A stretch of 64,000 nucleotides of DNA from contig NW_006495044.1 of NCBI RefSeq assembly GCF_000471905.2, positions 3,870,276-3,934,275 on the forward strand, in the 5' to 3' direction. Made by a program: the position numbers and the translations under genes. How positions within the stretch are numbered: the stretch's first letter is position 1; every line of letters starts with the position of its first letter. The stretch comes from Amborella trichopoda (taxonomy: Eukaryota > Streptophyta > Magnoliopsida > Amborellales > Amborellaceae). The notes under the pieces are model-generated. The model ran no database searches. It worked only from the letters and a program-made list of their open reading frames with translations, and was not told the DNA's origin. Positions 21,847 to 34,190 of the stretch are shown here, piece by piece.

Positions 21847-24359
21847 TAGTTAGAGCCCCATTTTATGAGGGAGCTAGAATCTAATACGTGGATTGCGATG
21901 CGATTTGCACAACATACGAACCACTGCAGGCTACGGTTTTATGTGCAAAAAAAACCCTAGAATATTGGTAACTTCCATAAGATCCACAAAAGATATATAT
22001 TTGGTCACTTGCATGGTGGTGAAGAGTAATTATCTTGAGCAGAGTTGACTGCAAATTGTCACTATCCTATATTGTTTTTTACAATATGTTTCAAAAGAAT
22101 ATGATAGGAAAGGAGACATATCGCAAATGTCGTTGCATACTGTTTCTATAGTACATGTAAGTCTTCACCGTTCACTTTCAGCTGTAGCTGATGGAGATAA
22201 AATTCATTCTATGCCCATGTCTAATCAAGTGGAGGAATGATTCCTCTCTAATCTTGACAGTTGAAACGAAAAGTGTGGATTACATGTGTACTACAGAGAC
22301 AATATGCACTACATGGGCAACGTCATTTGCCCATGTTAGCAAATATTGCTATGTTAATTTGTAATTGGGGTTTGGGCTACTATTAGATGTTTAGCATGAA
22401 ACTGCCACTAGGATAACATCCAAGGCTCGATTTAGTTATGCCAATGCTAATGTAAAATTATGAAATCCAGCAAATTCTTGTCATGTAGAATGTTTTTTGA
22501 GTTAGTTGTCTGAAGAAAACTTCTTAAAACAAGATTTGCTCTATTAATTGTTGGATTCCTATGGAGTGAGTCCCAATGCAATGGAAATACAAAAATTAAT
22601 TTCCAAAATAAAGAAGGATATGAGTGTACATCCTTGCATTTTGTAGATCTTCTTCCGGTTTAGACAAGCCAGAGCTCTTCTTTGAAGTTCGAGAATTCGA
22701 TACTAGCAACTGGGGTCTGGCCTCTTGACTACTAAAATCAGAAATTGAATCCACAACCCAAATCCTTGAGCCTTAATTTCTATGCCTTGAGAGTTCCTTG
22801 CACAAAAACATAGGATGGACTTTTTTCCTTTTCGTAGAGGAAGGATTAAGCTACTTAAAGGTGAAAGGATTGTCCCTTTTTCTTTCAAATGAGAGAACCT
22901 TTATGAAGAAAGGTGAGAAATAGGAAGGAGGTTCGTATATTGAGTTAATTTTGCGAAAGAACAATCTTTATAAAACTCTTCATGTCATTGTGCGATGATG
23001 AGTGTCACGGTGTGTATTAGTCTTTATGGTTACTAATTGGAGTGTGGTCAAGAAATTCATATGCAAATAAATGGTCTATCATAATAGCTTTACAATATTA
23101 ATTTTTAGAACACTTTATGTCATCGTGCAGATGATGAATGTCACAATGTGTATTAATTTTATGGTTACTAATTGGAGTGTCGTGCCAATGGTTTCCCTCA
23201 GCCTTATTAATATTTTGATTTGACATACTTCTATCCTAGATATGCTTGCAACCCAGTCGAAGAAAACATGACCATGGGAAGATACACCAAGTAACAATGT
23301 CAAGCCTCCGCTTCATAATATCATTCAAGCTTACTTGGTGATTGGCAACTCCGACATGGTATAGTAGGGAATAGGGATCATCTTTTAAGCTTTTTTATAT
23401 AAATAATGACAGCTTCATTAAATATATATGATATGAGGCAAATACCAAGTTGTAAATGATAAAAAGCATTGCCATCCATATTGGATTTATACCATGTAGA
23501 TCTTAATTCAACCGCTACCATGTGACATACCTCAGCTATACGTCACAAGGTCACACCAATGCTCTTAACCTAACATCCTCGATGCTCAAACTTGGCTATC
23601 GTGTCAGTAACATGATCCGGTGAAGTGCTATATGAATCTGATTGATTTATAAGGTTGAATCTAATCTCTATCCCTTATCAATGAGACACTCACACACTCT
23701 ATGTGTGCCTCATCCTCCAGTGTCTCTACAATGTGGGTAATCAATGCTATACGAGTAGCAAAGCTGCCTAATGATATTTATCTTAGAAAGAATCACATGT
23801 TCTAGTGTGAATAAGGTCAATGTGCATCCAGATAATATGCATATTCATCGACCAAATCATAATAATAATATGCATATGCATCGAGAAAATCGTTCTAGTA
23901 TGCATGATTTAAATGTGCATCCAGATAATATGCATATGTATCGAGCAAATCATAATACCTTAATTATTGTTGGGTGTATTTTTTTAGTAATCATGCAAAA
24001 TTAAACACACTTTGAGATATGCGCCAAGGGCATGACCATGAGATAACAGACGCCAGATTGATATCTTGGAAGACGATGGATAAACTATGCAAACCCAATG
24101 GGTATTGGTTCTTGAAGATATTTGCAAAGGTATACTCCTGATATAATATACAGATATGATATGTCTAGGATTCGCCATATGAAGGCCCCAATATTCCTTG
24201 ATAGTCCTCATCGTCAGTTGATGCATATCAAAATCTGGTTGCTACAAATTTTATTTTTATTTTTTTTAACATTTATATGGGTAAAAGTTTTTCTTTTTTA
24301 TTAGGTTTAATTTCTTAAAACATGATTAGTATATTTTTTTCACGTTAGTTTGATAAAGT
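21847..24359. other. AT-rich stretch without recognisable genes
   Basis: No coding similarity is seen. Two local direct duplications are visible: 22,974-23,044 with 23,108-23,183 (shared 'gtgtattag/attt' and 'atggttactaattggagtgt'), and 23,818-23,868 with 23,912-23,957 (shared 'aatgtgcatccagataatat'). Base composition is clearly lower in GC than in the Tat elements on either side. Confidence 0.6.
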
Positions 24360-24957
24360 TGTCACACCCCAAGAATTTACAATACTGATATTCCTGATAT
24401 GTGACAGTCAAAACAAAGCAATTTTAGATATCTACCATGCATTGAATCAAAATCAAAACCCCCTTTTATTTTTTGATTGTTTTGAAATTTTAGGATTATT
24501 ATATAAACTCTGTTCATAACTAATATTAACATAAAGGCCTAAACATATATACATCTCTTGACAGGACAAATTTACAATGGCGATTTCTAACAAAGTAACA
24601 AAAGAAAGTTTAAGTACAACTACAATATCTTCCAAAGTTGATCCTGACGAGCACTCAAAATGAAACCGTAGTTATCCTAAAAAAAATGTTTACCATAGTT
24701 TGATGAGTTTGGCTACTCAGTAAGTGATCATCGTAATCCTAAAAATAATCATGGTTGAAAGATATCAATATTTTAAAAAAGGAGATCTATTAATAGAATG
24801 CATCAACAGTTTCACTTTAAAAAATGCATAATTAAGTATAATTCGAATAATTGAAATGCGTATAACATTTTAACGGCAGTGCATAACTCAAAGGATTTCA
24901 TAAAATACCCTACTGGCATCCCAAGTAGGTCACCCATATACCCCATCAGCGTCCTGA

Positions 24958-25113
24958 TGGGTCCACTTAATCCCTTGCAGGTCCACTTAATCCTTGCAGG
25001 TCCACTGAATCCCTTGCAGGTCCACTTAATCCTTGCAGGTCCACTTATACCTCATCGGCGTACCGGATGAGTCCACTTAATCCTCACCGGCGAACCGGAT
25101 GAGTCCACTTGCA
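24958..25113. repeat. ~21-bp tandem array in the chromovirus LTR
   Basis: Five units of 'ggtccacttaatcccttgca', followed by two variant units with 'ggatgagtccacttaatcc' and 'ggatgagtccactt'. It probably arose by slippage inside the LTR. Confidence 0.7.
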
Positions 25114-26121
25114 TACTTAAAGTATTTTTAAATCTCTTTAAACAATCGAAAGCAGCAATATCATGTACTCAACATATCACTGCAATTATTAATATGAATT
25201 TCACTGAAACCATTAATAACAGTCACTTTCAATAACATTTCAAAAATACCCAGTCAAAAATACTCAACAGTCTAGCATAATTGCCAATCTAGTATGTATA
25301 GAAAAACTCTTTTAGAAATCCAAGAATACGGAATTATCACAATATATGGGATGTCAATTCGCAAATAAACATTTCACAGACAATGCTATAATCAAACGCA
25401 AAAATATCAGTTTTCAAATAATAAGGCAGTCATTTGCATATGAATTTTACAATGTCTAAATATTCAAAAACAGCAAAAAGAAATCTCACAATTTTACTAA
25501 AAGCAGAAATATCACATTTATTTCTAATAATTTTACAGTATCCAAAATTCTCTAACAATAGACAAGAAAAATAAATCTATTTCTAAGAATTTACAGCATT
25601 TAAAATTTCTAACATAGATAAAATATCACAATTTTATTAAAAATATTATTTTTCGAGACAATGAGGTCACTTACAGTTGCTCATCATATTTGATTCATCG
25701 GAACCTTATATAGGTCTGGACCTTCAAAATGGTCTAAGAGATTCAAGATTTAGAGTCCCTAAGCTTTACTTTGTACGGTTATTGCTCTCGCCTTTTTATT
25801 TTCTTTGGAGGAATTAACCCTTGTTGGATGGTCAAGCCCCTTGAAATTGTCGACTACATGGCAGAAGTAAAAATTATATAAGCGAAGGAAGACCTCATTA
25901 CTAGGCTGTTAAAAAGGGATGGTCGGAGAAGGACTACTCCAAGAGAAACATCAAAGCGTGCTTTCCTGTTATCCTCAGAACTCATACGTATATAAGGAAT
26001 ATAAGGGAGAACAATTTGTTTTTTTTTTTTTTCTTATGATTTACAATATTTAAAATTCGTAACATTAAATAAAATTTCACAATTTTACTAAAAGTTTTTT
26101 TTTTTTTTTTACTTAAATAAA

Positions 26122-26141
26122 NNNNNNNNNNNNNNNNNNNN
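26122..26141. other. Assembly gap, 20 N
   Basis: Twenty undetermined bases next to a poly-T run (26,094-26,110). The gap falls in the second copy of a partly duplicated AT-rich segment, which may be why the assembly failed here. True size unknown. Confidence 0.98.
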
Positions 26142-27151
26142 AATGAAGTTACTTACCTAAAATATTTGAGAGGGAGCTTCTGATAAAAATTCGGCTAGAG
26201 AGAGGAGCTCACTGTGCTTGTAAGAGGGAGAGCAAGAGTGAAGTTCTGTAAGGCGACGCCTTACCCTTCACCCTATTTAAATCTTTTAAAACTCCTCCAC
26301 CTCATGTATGAGGTGTAGCGTACATGTCCACCTTTAACACATGAAAACTACGTCCACTAAAGGACGTGGCAATGCAACAAAGCTTAAACCAAATGAAGGT
26401 AAAAGCTTTTGAAAGTAGTGATGGTCCCTAAGGACCATCATGCTTATATGGACCATCACTTATTAAAAGTTTCCTTCTTTTTTTTTTTTCTTCTTTTTGA
26501 AATTTTAGGATTATTACAAAAGTCTTATTTTAGTAAGCTTTTATTTATTTATTTTGGAAGGATAATTTTTGTAGGTCAGTATGTTTTTGATAGGTGCGTA
26601 TTCTTGTCATTGAGAAATAAGAGATAGGTTACAAGATAGAATTTTGTTTTAGAAAGGAAAGTCCCTTTTTTTTCAGTGGGGGATTTATTTAGAACATAAG
26701 ATAAGTACAATAAGTTGATATTGTAGGATGAGATGTTTTTGTGAAAATCATCATCTGGTGGAAGCAAAGAAGGTAAGAGTTGAAGTTGACGTGATATGGT
26801 GTTTTAAAAAGTAATCGATAGGGTTGAAGATCATTAGGATATTAGATAGAGTAAGGAGATATTTTAGGAGTGAGTTGTTTTAAAAGTAAATAAAAAGGGT
26901 GCATGCATTGCAATTAAGGGATTGATTTTGATTGAATGAAAAAAGGGTATCTTTTGAGGTCATGGAGATAGAGAGAGAGAGCGGCCCTTTGTGGTTATTT
27001 TCTCCCTTCTTGTGTGTATGGACTTGTAGGAGAATACTTGGTTCCGAATTTGTTCTTTCTTCTTATGATTTTCTTTTCGGTTTTATTTCTTTTTGTAAAA
27101 CGCGGTTATTTTTCCTGGGTGGTATTCGCCGGTAAATTTTATACTGCGTCA

Positions 27152-27165
27152 GGTGATATCGGAGC
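27152..27165 (+). other. Degenerate chromovirus PBS
   Basis: 'ggtgatatcggagc' followed by 'gtagtc' resembles the tRNA-iMet-complementary TGGTATCAGAGC with a short insertion and one substitution. It follows a CA-ending LTR directly. Confidence 0.5.
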
Positions 27166-27623
27166 GTAGTCAATTCTTGTGGATCGCGATTTTTGTCAAT
27201 AGATATCATGGTTTATGGACAAGGTTTGTGGCTGGGTATCGAGACTCAACCCATCGAGTGAGGATGAAACCTCTGAGCTCTCTAAGAGATAGAGATCAAA
27301 ATTTTGAGAAGGCAAGTAGAAGAGCTGACCCTGCGCTTGGCACGAAATCTTGCCCTGACATAGTATGATGATAGTAGTGAGTCGGATACTATTTTCGAGA
27401 ACCCATTACATGCCAACGCTCTATATCAAACCCTCATGTTCGGGAGAGTGATCTAATTCCTCATGGTCGAGAACGTGATTTAGTGAAGTTTGATGAATAA
27501 CTAGTAGGTTTGGATCTTCAATCGGACTTATCATTATAAAGTTATATCATATTTGATGAAGGTCCGATATTTGACGAAGAGAAAGACGAAAGTGATCTCA
27601 TCTTTGATGAAGATCATATATTT
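27166..27623 (+). pseudogene. 5' leader and scrap of a chromovirus gag region
   Basis: Stops occur in all frames. The only peptide I recognise as retroelement-like is acidic, 'DEGPIFDEEKDES' (27,555-27,593), the kind of D/E-rich spacer seen between gag and pol in plant gypsy elements. It ends abruptly where T3's LTR begins. It may be the same disrupted host element as the integrase scrap at 53,111-54,089, but that is inference. Confidence 0.4.
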
Positions 27624-28070
27624 TATTGGTTAAGTGCCTCGATCTCGCCCTCCGGATCAGGATGATCGGACGGCATGCGTCTCGAGTTTCAAGGGAGAGC
27701 CGGGACTTTGAGATCGCTCTCTCGAGAACCTCGTTCGAGAATAAGGGTAGGTATTACCAACCGATGAGAGAGGAGTTTAAGGTGGGTTTAGGACTTACTC
27801 GGTCTGGCTAGCGTGGGCGCCCTTTTAAATCACGAAGAAAGCCCCACAGCCGTAAAACTGGTTTGGAATCGCCTCCCTTAGCCAGTATTCTCCTGTTTTC
27901 TACAATCACACACATATGACAAATGTTATAAGACAGGTTAGTCAACAGACATCATCTTGCTTCTTTGGTGAACATACACGAGCATGCACATTCATAAGAA
28001 GAAGCAAAGAATAAGAGAAGGAAGATGGGAGAGAGAAGAATTTGACCAGGCGAGGAGATCAGCACAGTTA
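27624..28070 (-). repeat. T3 3' LTR fragment
   Basis: Matches the inner ends of the T1, T4 and T5 LTRs ('gtgcctcgatctcgccct', 'cctccctt', 'gaatttgacca' on the plus strand). Only ~450 bp of the LTR 3' part remains. On its upstream side it is joined directly to the last codon of the aRNase H frame, so the integrase region and most of the LTR are deleted. The end at 27,624 has TA where TG is expected on the plus strand. Confidence 0.75.
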
Positions 28071-28577
28071 CTACATGTATTGAACCTTAACTCCTTGACT
28101 CCGTGCCATTTCTTGTTCAGTCTTGATTACTTCTTTAGCTGATAGAAGTGCTCTAAATGGATAAGGAGGGCACTCGGGGAAGATATTTCTCTCATCATCT
28201 GCGTCTACCTCGGTTCTTAGTTCAATGTATCTCCATTCTGCTACCCAGACAATTGTGGGTCCTGATGAGGATAATTGAACTGTAGCCCCTAGTTTTGCAA
28301 GTGCATCAGCCCACGAGTTTAACCTCCTGGCGATGTGACTCAAGGATACATCCTCACACTGAGCCATATACGATTTTGTAGTATCGTGAAAAGGCTTGAG
28401 AGTGTCTTTCCTCACTTCACAGATCCCTTTGAGTTGTCGGATAACCAACTCAGAGTCGCCATAGATTTTGAGCTGCTCCAAGTCGAGGTCGAAAGCTATC
28501 CCCAACCCGATTATAAGGGCCTGATATTTTGCCTCATTATGAGAATTGGCCTGAGCGACAGAGAAAGAAAGTGGCAA
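28071..28577 (-). CDS. Archaeal-type second RNase H domain of T3, open frame
   Basis: 168 codons open. It shows 'NEAKYQALIIGLGIA' (catalytic Glu), 'IYGDSELVIRQLKG' (catalytic Asp) and 'NSWADALAKLGA' (final Asp). The first Asp lies just upstream in 'YFDRAF' (~28,643), separated from this frame by a single stop at 28,629. So all four D-E-D-D positions persist in DNA. A second RNase H is diagnostic for the Tat/Ogre lineage. The frame ends at the LTR junction, so its C-terminus is artificial. Unlikely to be expressed on its own. Confidence 0.75.
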   Translation of the reverse strand: MPLSFSVAQANSHNEAKYQALIIGLGIAFDLDLEQLKIYGDSELVIRQLKGICEVRKDTLKPFHDTTKSYMAQCEDVSLSHIARRLNSWADALAKLGATVQLSSSGPTIVWVAEWRYIELRTEVDADDERNIFPECPPYPFRALLSAKEVIKTEQEMARSQGVKVQYM

Positions 28578-29417
28578 TACTCCTCCTTTCGGAGTTAGGA
28601 ATACTTTTCTGGTGCCTCCTCTGTCTAATTAGAAGGCTCTGTCGAAGTAAAATTCCCACGCATGAGCAAGGTCAGCACAGAACACTTCTTCGTCACGGAG
28701 GTCGCTCGACAACGGAGATTCCGCTGATACGGGTTGTGCTGCAAGAAAATCAGCCAAGGCCTGGCACTTGATGGCCTTCTGTGGGACATACGTGATGTCG
28801 AATTCCATCAGCAGTAATGCCCATTTAGCAAGGCGCCCTGACAAGTAGGGGCATGCCATGAGAAACTTTATAGGATCTGCTTTTGATGTGAGTTTCATTT
28901 CATAACCAAGCAAGTAATGGCAGAGTTTTGTATTACGAAGATTAGGGCCAAGCACATCTTCTCTATTGGGGGATAATTCTTCTCAGCCCCTTGCATCCTG
29001 CGACTGAGATAATAAAGTGTCGTTTCTTTTCCCTCGTCATTATTCTGCACCAACAATGCCCCAAGTGACTCATCTAGATCGGTCACGTATAGGATGAGCG
29101 GTCTTCGCAATATCGGTGTAGAGAGTACTGGAGGGTTGAGCAAATATTGCTTAATGGCATCAAGGGCTGCTTGACATGATTCATCCCAAATGAACGGACT
29201 ATCCTTCTTTAAAGTTTACAACGACCTGAGAGATTTGAGATGAACCTGCGAATGTATGCCAACTACCCTTAGAGAAAGCACAGTTCTCACAGTGTAGTGG
29301 GTGACGGTATTTCTTGGATCACTTTAATCTTGATTGGCTCTACTTCAAGCCCTTGATAACTGACAATGAACCACAAGAACTTTCTCGAATGTACATCAAA
29401 AGCACATTTCAGAGGGT

Positions 29418-30017
29418 TCATTTTAAGTTGTTGGAGGCATAGTCGCTCGAACACCTTTTAAGGTCTCTCATATGAGCATCCTTCTCTTCGGATTTTACCA
29501 CCAAGTCTTTGAAGATGGTTGTCATTACTCTCTGGTATGTGGCACTGACATTCTTGAATCTAAAAGGGGTCATTGTGTAATAGAAGACCCCTTTTGGAGT
29601 TAAGAATGCAGTGGCTTCCTCATCTTCGGGCGCCATCTGTATCTGATTATACCTGAAATATCCATCCATGAAGGAAAAGATTTGACAATGAGCCGTAGAA
29701 TCGCTGAGCATCTCGGTGAATGGCAGCGGGAAATCATCCTTGAAACAGGCAGTATTCAAGTTGCAGAAGTCGATGCAAACCCTGATTTGGCCATTCTTCT
29801 TCTTGACTGGAACCACATTTGCTAGCCATTTCGGGTACTTGACGTCACGAATGAAGCATGTTTGTCTGAGTTTGGCAACTTTGACGTCTATCTGCATTTC
29901 GAGGTCAGGCCTAAACCTTCTTGATTTCTGCTTAACACGTTTAACAGTTGGATTAATGCCGAGATGGTGAACGACGACTTGAGGGTCTAAACCAGGTTGA
30001 GGGTCTAAACCAGGCAT
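29418..30017 (-). pseudogene. T3 reverse transcriptase fingers/palm without YXDD
   Basis: A 199-codon frame covering the Tat RT from 'MPGLDPQ' to 'MRDLKRC'. The sequence runs 'TTIFKDL' directly into 'VVKSEEKDAHM'. In related elements the segment between these blocks holds the catalytic Tyr-X-Asp-Asp box. The reading frame is kept across the loss, so it is a small in-frame deletion. The product could not polymerise DNA. Confidence 0.8.
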
Positions 30018-33000
30018 CTCATGGTAATGCCAAGCAAAGATGTCTCAATTTTCTCGCAAGAAGGTAGCGAAACTTCTTTCTCTTCTGGAGATATATTCAC
30101 TGACATGAAAGTGGGTCGGGGGTCATCTTCATCTCCAAGATTTATCTCCTCGAGCTCGTCAGCTGTGGCTTGACCGCCTTCTTCCCACTCTCCGGGGGCC
30201 TCCTGCAACTCTTCCTCATTGTTTTCATAAGTCTTTTGATCAACCTCGAGTGCAGAGATCCATAATTCTGACATCTCTGCCTCCGATAGAGGTTCAGGGT
30301 AGATCATAATTTTGCACCTTCCCAAGATTGAGGAACGGAAGGATCTTCCGAAAATATAGACTGTATCTCAAACTGAAGGAGTTCGACTTGGAGATTACAG
30401 GGAATTTGAGATTCAATTATTGTAGCACAAGAACTATCCTCGTACGAATCACACGGTCTTTGAACGGTTGTCTGCAATGTTTGTGACGCGCTGGCTGGCA
30501 CTCCGTAGACTTGTAACATGTGGCAAGCTTCCTGAGAGTGGAAGCTTTCCCTCTTGATTCTCACAGTCTTTGTTTGAAGCCAAGCTCAGGGGCCACTGGG
30601 GTTTCTTCGATTTTAACTTTTTGTGCTTCTTTGAAGAAGGTGGCTTTGCTTTGGCTTTAACAACTGTTAAGAATCCGACTACCTAGGCCAGCCTATTTTT
30701 CAACCGCTTCCGTTGCGTTCTGGTTATATTGGATCCTTCAAGTTCTCTATCGAGAGCTTTGAAGTCCGGATATTTCAAGGTCGTACTTGCAGGAGACATG
30801 GAAGAGGAAGGATAAGAAGCAGAATAAGGAGAAGGAGAAGGAGTAGGGTTAGAAAGTGGGGGATTCGGACTGATTTGGGCAGCTTTTTACGTCATTACAG
30901 GGGTTGGACATGTGCAAGGGGTCTTTTAGGTCTTTCCCTTGCTTAGACCATTGGGGAGTGCTTTTAATGTCGTCACCCTCATTGGACATGATCAGAGGAG
31001 AAGATGACACGGGGACGTCTTCTTGATGGGAAGGAAGAAGGATTGTGTCAGAGATAAAGTCCAGTAAAGTCAACAGTGGGGGAGGGAGCCTGAGAAATTC
31101 TTGCTCAACTAGAGGTTGAACAGTCTTGTTTCTCCGACGAGCAGCTCTTGGTACCCGTCTCCTTTTGGTTTTCTAAGGTGGTGTTTGATTCATCTCAATG
31201 GGCTTGTGAACAACCCTAGCTTGGCGAACTGCTTCTCATCTTAAGGACTTGAGTCTACTTCACCCATGATAGTGGGAAGTCGAGGGTTCAACAAAGCCTA
31301 AATCATTATTAGGAAGGTCTTGTATTGGGAGATCATCTTGCATCGATGTAGCAGTGGCTTGGGGATCACTTATTGGGACGTTGTAAAACTCCTGACATTA
31401 CCGCATTTTCTTTGTAAATATATCATGGAAATTGGTGCATTCCCACAAGTAGTGGCCCCATATACGGGCACCAACGGTCCTTAGTTCTCTGAGCAAGGCA
31501 TCGAGGCTGCCTTGCTGGCTTCAGTGTGATTAAGCCTTCCTGAAGCATTATAACAAAGAAGGCGTGAAGGATATATGGGGCCTCGTCTTCCTTTCAGACA
31601 GATACTGTGTGAGAGGCTTCCGTTGCTCCGAATGCCTTCTTTAAGTCTTCAAGCTTTATCTGACCCTTTTGGATCAGGGCCTCGATAATATCTTTTAGTG
31701 CGTAGCAGTCATCTGTGGGGTGATTGATCCTTTGATGGTAGGCACAATAATTTTCTCAAGTATCGGGCCTAACTTGCTCAGGAAATTTGGCTTCTAAAAG
31801 ATCGATCATATTATGTTCCAATAATAACTGGAACAACGCAAGGACCCATTCCTTCTCAAAGGGGTAGACCTAGTTCCTATGCTTGGTGAAATAATCATCC
31901 CGATTAAGATTCATCGACGGGGGTACTCAGTTGTACGACTGTTGTTGCTTGCCCACCTGGGGCGTTATCTTTGTTGTGATCACCCCTTTAGAGAGGTTCA
32001 AAGTTTGAGAGGGAGCTTTCTTGGAATCAGTGACCGTGACAGCTGCTTTGATCACTCCTTTCTGTTTGCTGCCCTGGGCGTTAGTCCGAGAGCTACCATT
32101 ACCCTGATTGTTCCCTGAGCTTGCAGATGGTTGTCATGACCCACCGTGGTGGCGTGATAGATGTTCTATGCAGAGTGATTTAGACATCAGCTCTGATATG
32201 GAAGTCGGATTAGAGGCCTCAATATGTAGAGCGATTTCAGGTCACATGTTACGCACACAAGTTTGAACTGCTTTCTTCTCAGGCATAGGATTGGGATGGC
32301 TAACGGCCAAATTTCTCCATCTTGATATGAACTAGTCCACGAGCTCATCGAGATCTTGAGTCAGGGTGAGAAGTTCAATGGTTTGAACCTCTCTCTCGAC
32401 CTCATAGAAATGCTGATGGAATAGCTTCTCCATTTCCTCCCAAGTATGTATTGAGTTTGGAGGGAGTCTAACATACCACTGAAAAGTTGGGCCGTCAAGG
32501 GTTTCAACAAACTGACGGAGAAGGAGTCTCCCAACAGCAGTTGTTTCTCGACATGCTGCCTGGAAGTGGGCGATATACTGATTGAGGGACGTGGTCCCGT
32601 TGAATAGGGAAAACTTCCCTTTCTTGTAATATGAGGGAAACGGGACCTGGTCAATATATGAAGGGTATGGCATTTGATAAGGTGTTGCACCCTATAACCC
32701 CAGAATTTATCTGCTCTTTAAGCTATGGTCACCATAGCATCGATGTCTGCCTGAGAGACAGGGTGAGGGATAGAATTTTACTGTGAGGCAGAGGGAAGGG
32801 GCTGCCTTGGAGGTGCACCATAAGAGCGATGGGAGTTGGCCTCATGGTTAGCTGATTGACGTGTGGCGTCTATACAATCGATCTTCTCCATCATTGCGTG
32901 CACCATGTCTTCAAACTTGTTCATGCAATCTTCCTGCGAGTTAGGTTCGTCTATAACCATCACGCTAACTGTTTCTTCCGGGAGGTCAGCCTTAATTACA

Positions 33001-34190
33001 GTTGAGGGCTTGCGAAGTTGACGGGTGGCATGCTGCAGATCGGTCAGCAGGGGGTCGGCATGCCTCGACTGGACTCGGCTTTTGTATGCAGATCTAGTTT
33101 AGACTGGTTCTCGACGGTCTTAGGACCGTGGCTACTGAGGGGCTGGATTGTCTTCTACGACGTTAACAACAGTTCAGGGCTCATGGAGCTCTTGTTCAGG
33201 CTTCATCATCTGAAGAGGGTAGAAGGGATTCAAGCGCAAAGGGTTATTAAAGCTGGTTACCCCGACCGCCTTGGTCACCGCCTTGGTCACTTGCTTGGTA
33301 AGAATTCGTAGACCCTTATTACTCTTAGCTCTGAGGCTTTGATAGACCTCGTGCCAAAACTGTGATCTGGACTGCGTCTGGTCAGCTCTTCTTGAACAAG
33401 AGAGAGTTGTCTCAATCAAGTGCGGCAAAGGATGAGGGCCAGGGATTGGAGTCATCTTGGTCCGAGGAGGATGAAGGACTCAATCTTCAATCAGGTATTT
33501 TCCCTGAGCTCTCTTGTGGGCTTCGAAGACATGACCGAAATGACGGAGCTGGTTCAGGATGGTACTCTTAGGGAAGGTCTTCAAGTACCATGGCTGGAGG
33601 TGCTTGCTCGAAGAAGGGGGAGCAGGCGAGAGCATGGTTGACTCATGAGAGCGCCTGAGTCAAGGGCAATGGGCTATCTGTGACGGCGACGCATGTGTGC
33701 CCCGTGAAGAATGATCATGGTTGACCTGGGTGTCAACCCGGGCTCGAGCAAGTGGTCTAGCCTTAGGAGGCCGAGAATTGCAAGCAAGAGAACAGGTGGA
33801 GGCCTGCCTCTTACAAGGTGCGCTTATGTGTGCTGAGTAGGAGGACGAGAAGATCATCTCCTGTGTACTTGGGTTGGTGGAATGATGACGTTGTCCCGAG
33901 TAGTGAGTTGCATATGAGCAGCGTATGCAGGACCCGAACTTGGGATATCTGATCCTAGATGCTGCCTCGGTGACTTGAAGGTTGCCCCAAGGTGTGGCTT
34001 GAGTGGGTGACCCATGAGCCTTATGATGTGTGAGAGGGGATGGAGGTCGCAAGGTCTCCGCCTCGAGGTGTTGAGCCTCTAGGGATAGAGACTCGTGGTG
34101 GTGTAAGAATGTAGGGGGTAGCCTTGTGGCGGCCCATAGAAGCAATGGAAACTTGTTTGCCTTTTGCAGAGAGGGACTGAGCAGCTCGAG

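Larger units (their letters stand above)
24360..27151 (+). repeat. Chromovirus-type (Tekay/Del-like) LTR, ~2.8 kb
   Basis: Begins TGTCACACCCCAAG, a common start for long plant chromovirus LTRs, and ends ...actgcgtca immediately before a tRNA-iMet-like PBS. It contains a short tandem array (24,958-25,113) and a partly duplicated AT-rich segment (25,550-25,680 and 26,020-26,150). Length and PBS type fit Tekay/Del. No second LTR lies in the window, so the call rests on termini and PBS. Confidence 0.55.
27624..34187 (-). mobile_element. T3: internally deleted RT-bearing Tat element
   Basis: Minus strand: gag from 34,187, pol to 28,071, then the 3'-most ~450 bp of an LTR (28,070-27,624). The protease, RT active-site box and integrase are missing, and the 5' end is fused to the T4 3' LTR. 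It is the only Tat copy here retaining RT and both RNase H domains. Its gag and LTR match T1, T4 and T5, so it stands for the autonomous side of the family. Confidence 0.8.
28071..34187 (-). pseudogene. T3 gag-pol (Tat type), decayed
   Basis: Gag: 'KGKQVSIASMGRHKATP' near the start; gag core 'KKGKFSLFNGTTSLNQYIAHF' (32,332-32,673); an intact knuckle CAYHQRINHPTDDC (31,705-31,746); and the K/S-rich 'KSTPQWSKQGKDLKDPL' block (~30,950). After 'SQEACHMLQV' (~30,530) the frame passes straight to the acidic pre-RT region (30,005-30,325), skipping the protease found in T1, T4 and T5. RT (29,418-30,017) has 'WLANVVPVKKKNGQIRVCID' and 'FMDGYFRYNQIQMAPEDEEA'. RNase H (28,895-29,143) has 'ILYVTDLDESLGALL'. 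The aRNase H is annotated separately. No integrase. Stops and frameshifts throughout. Confidence 0.88.

Noticed and set aside
23771-24004. 77-codon frame with repeated His/Asn-rich peptide
   Set aside because: Created by a local direct duplication in AT-rich DNA; no domain and no neighbouring support.
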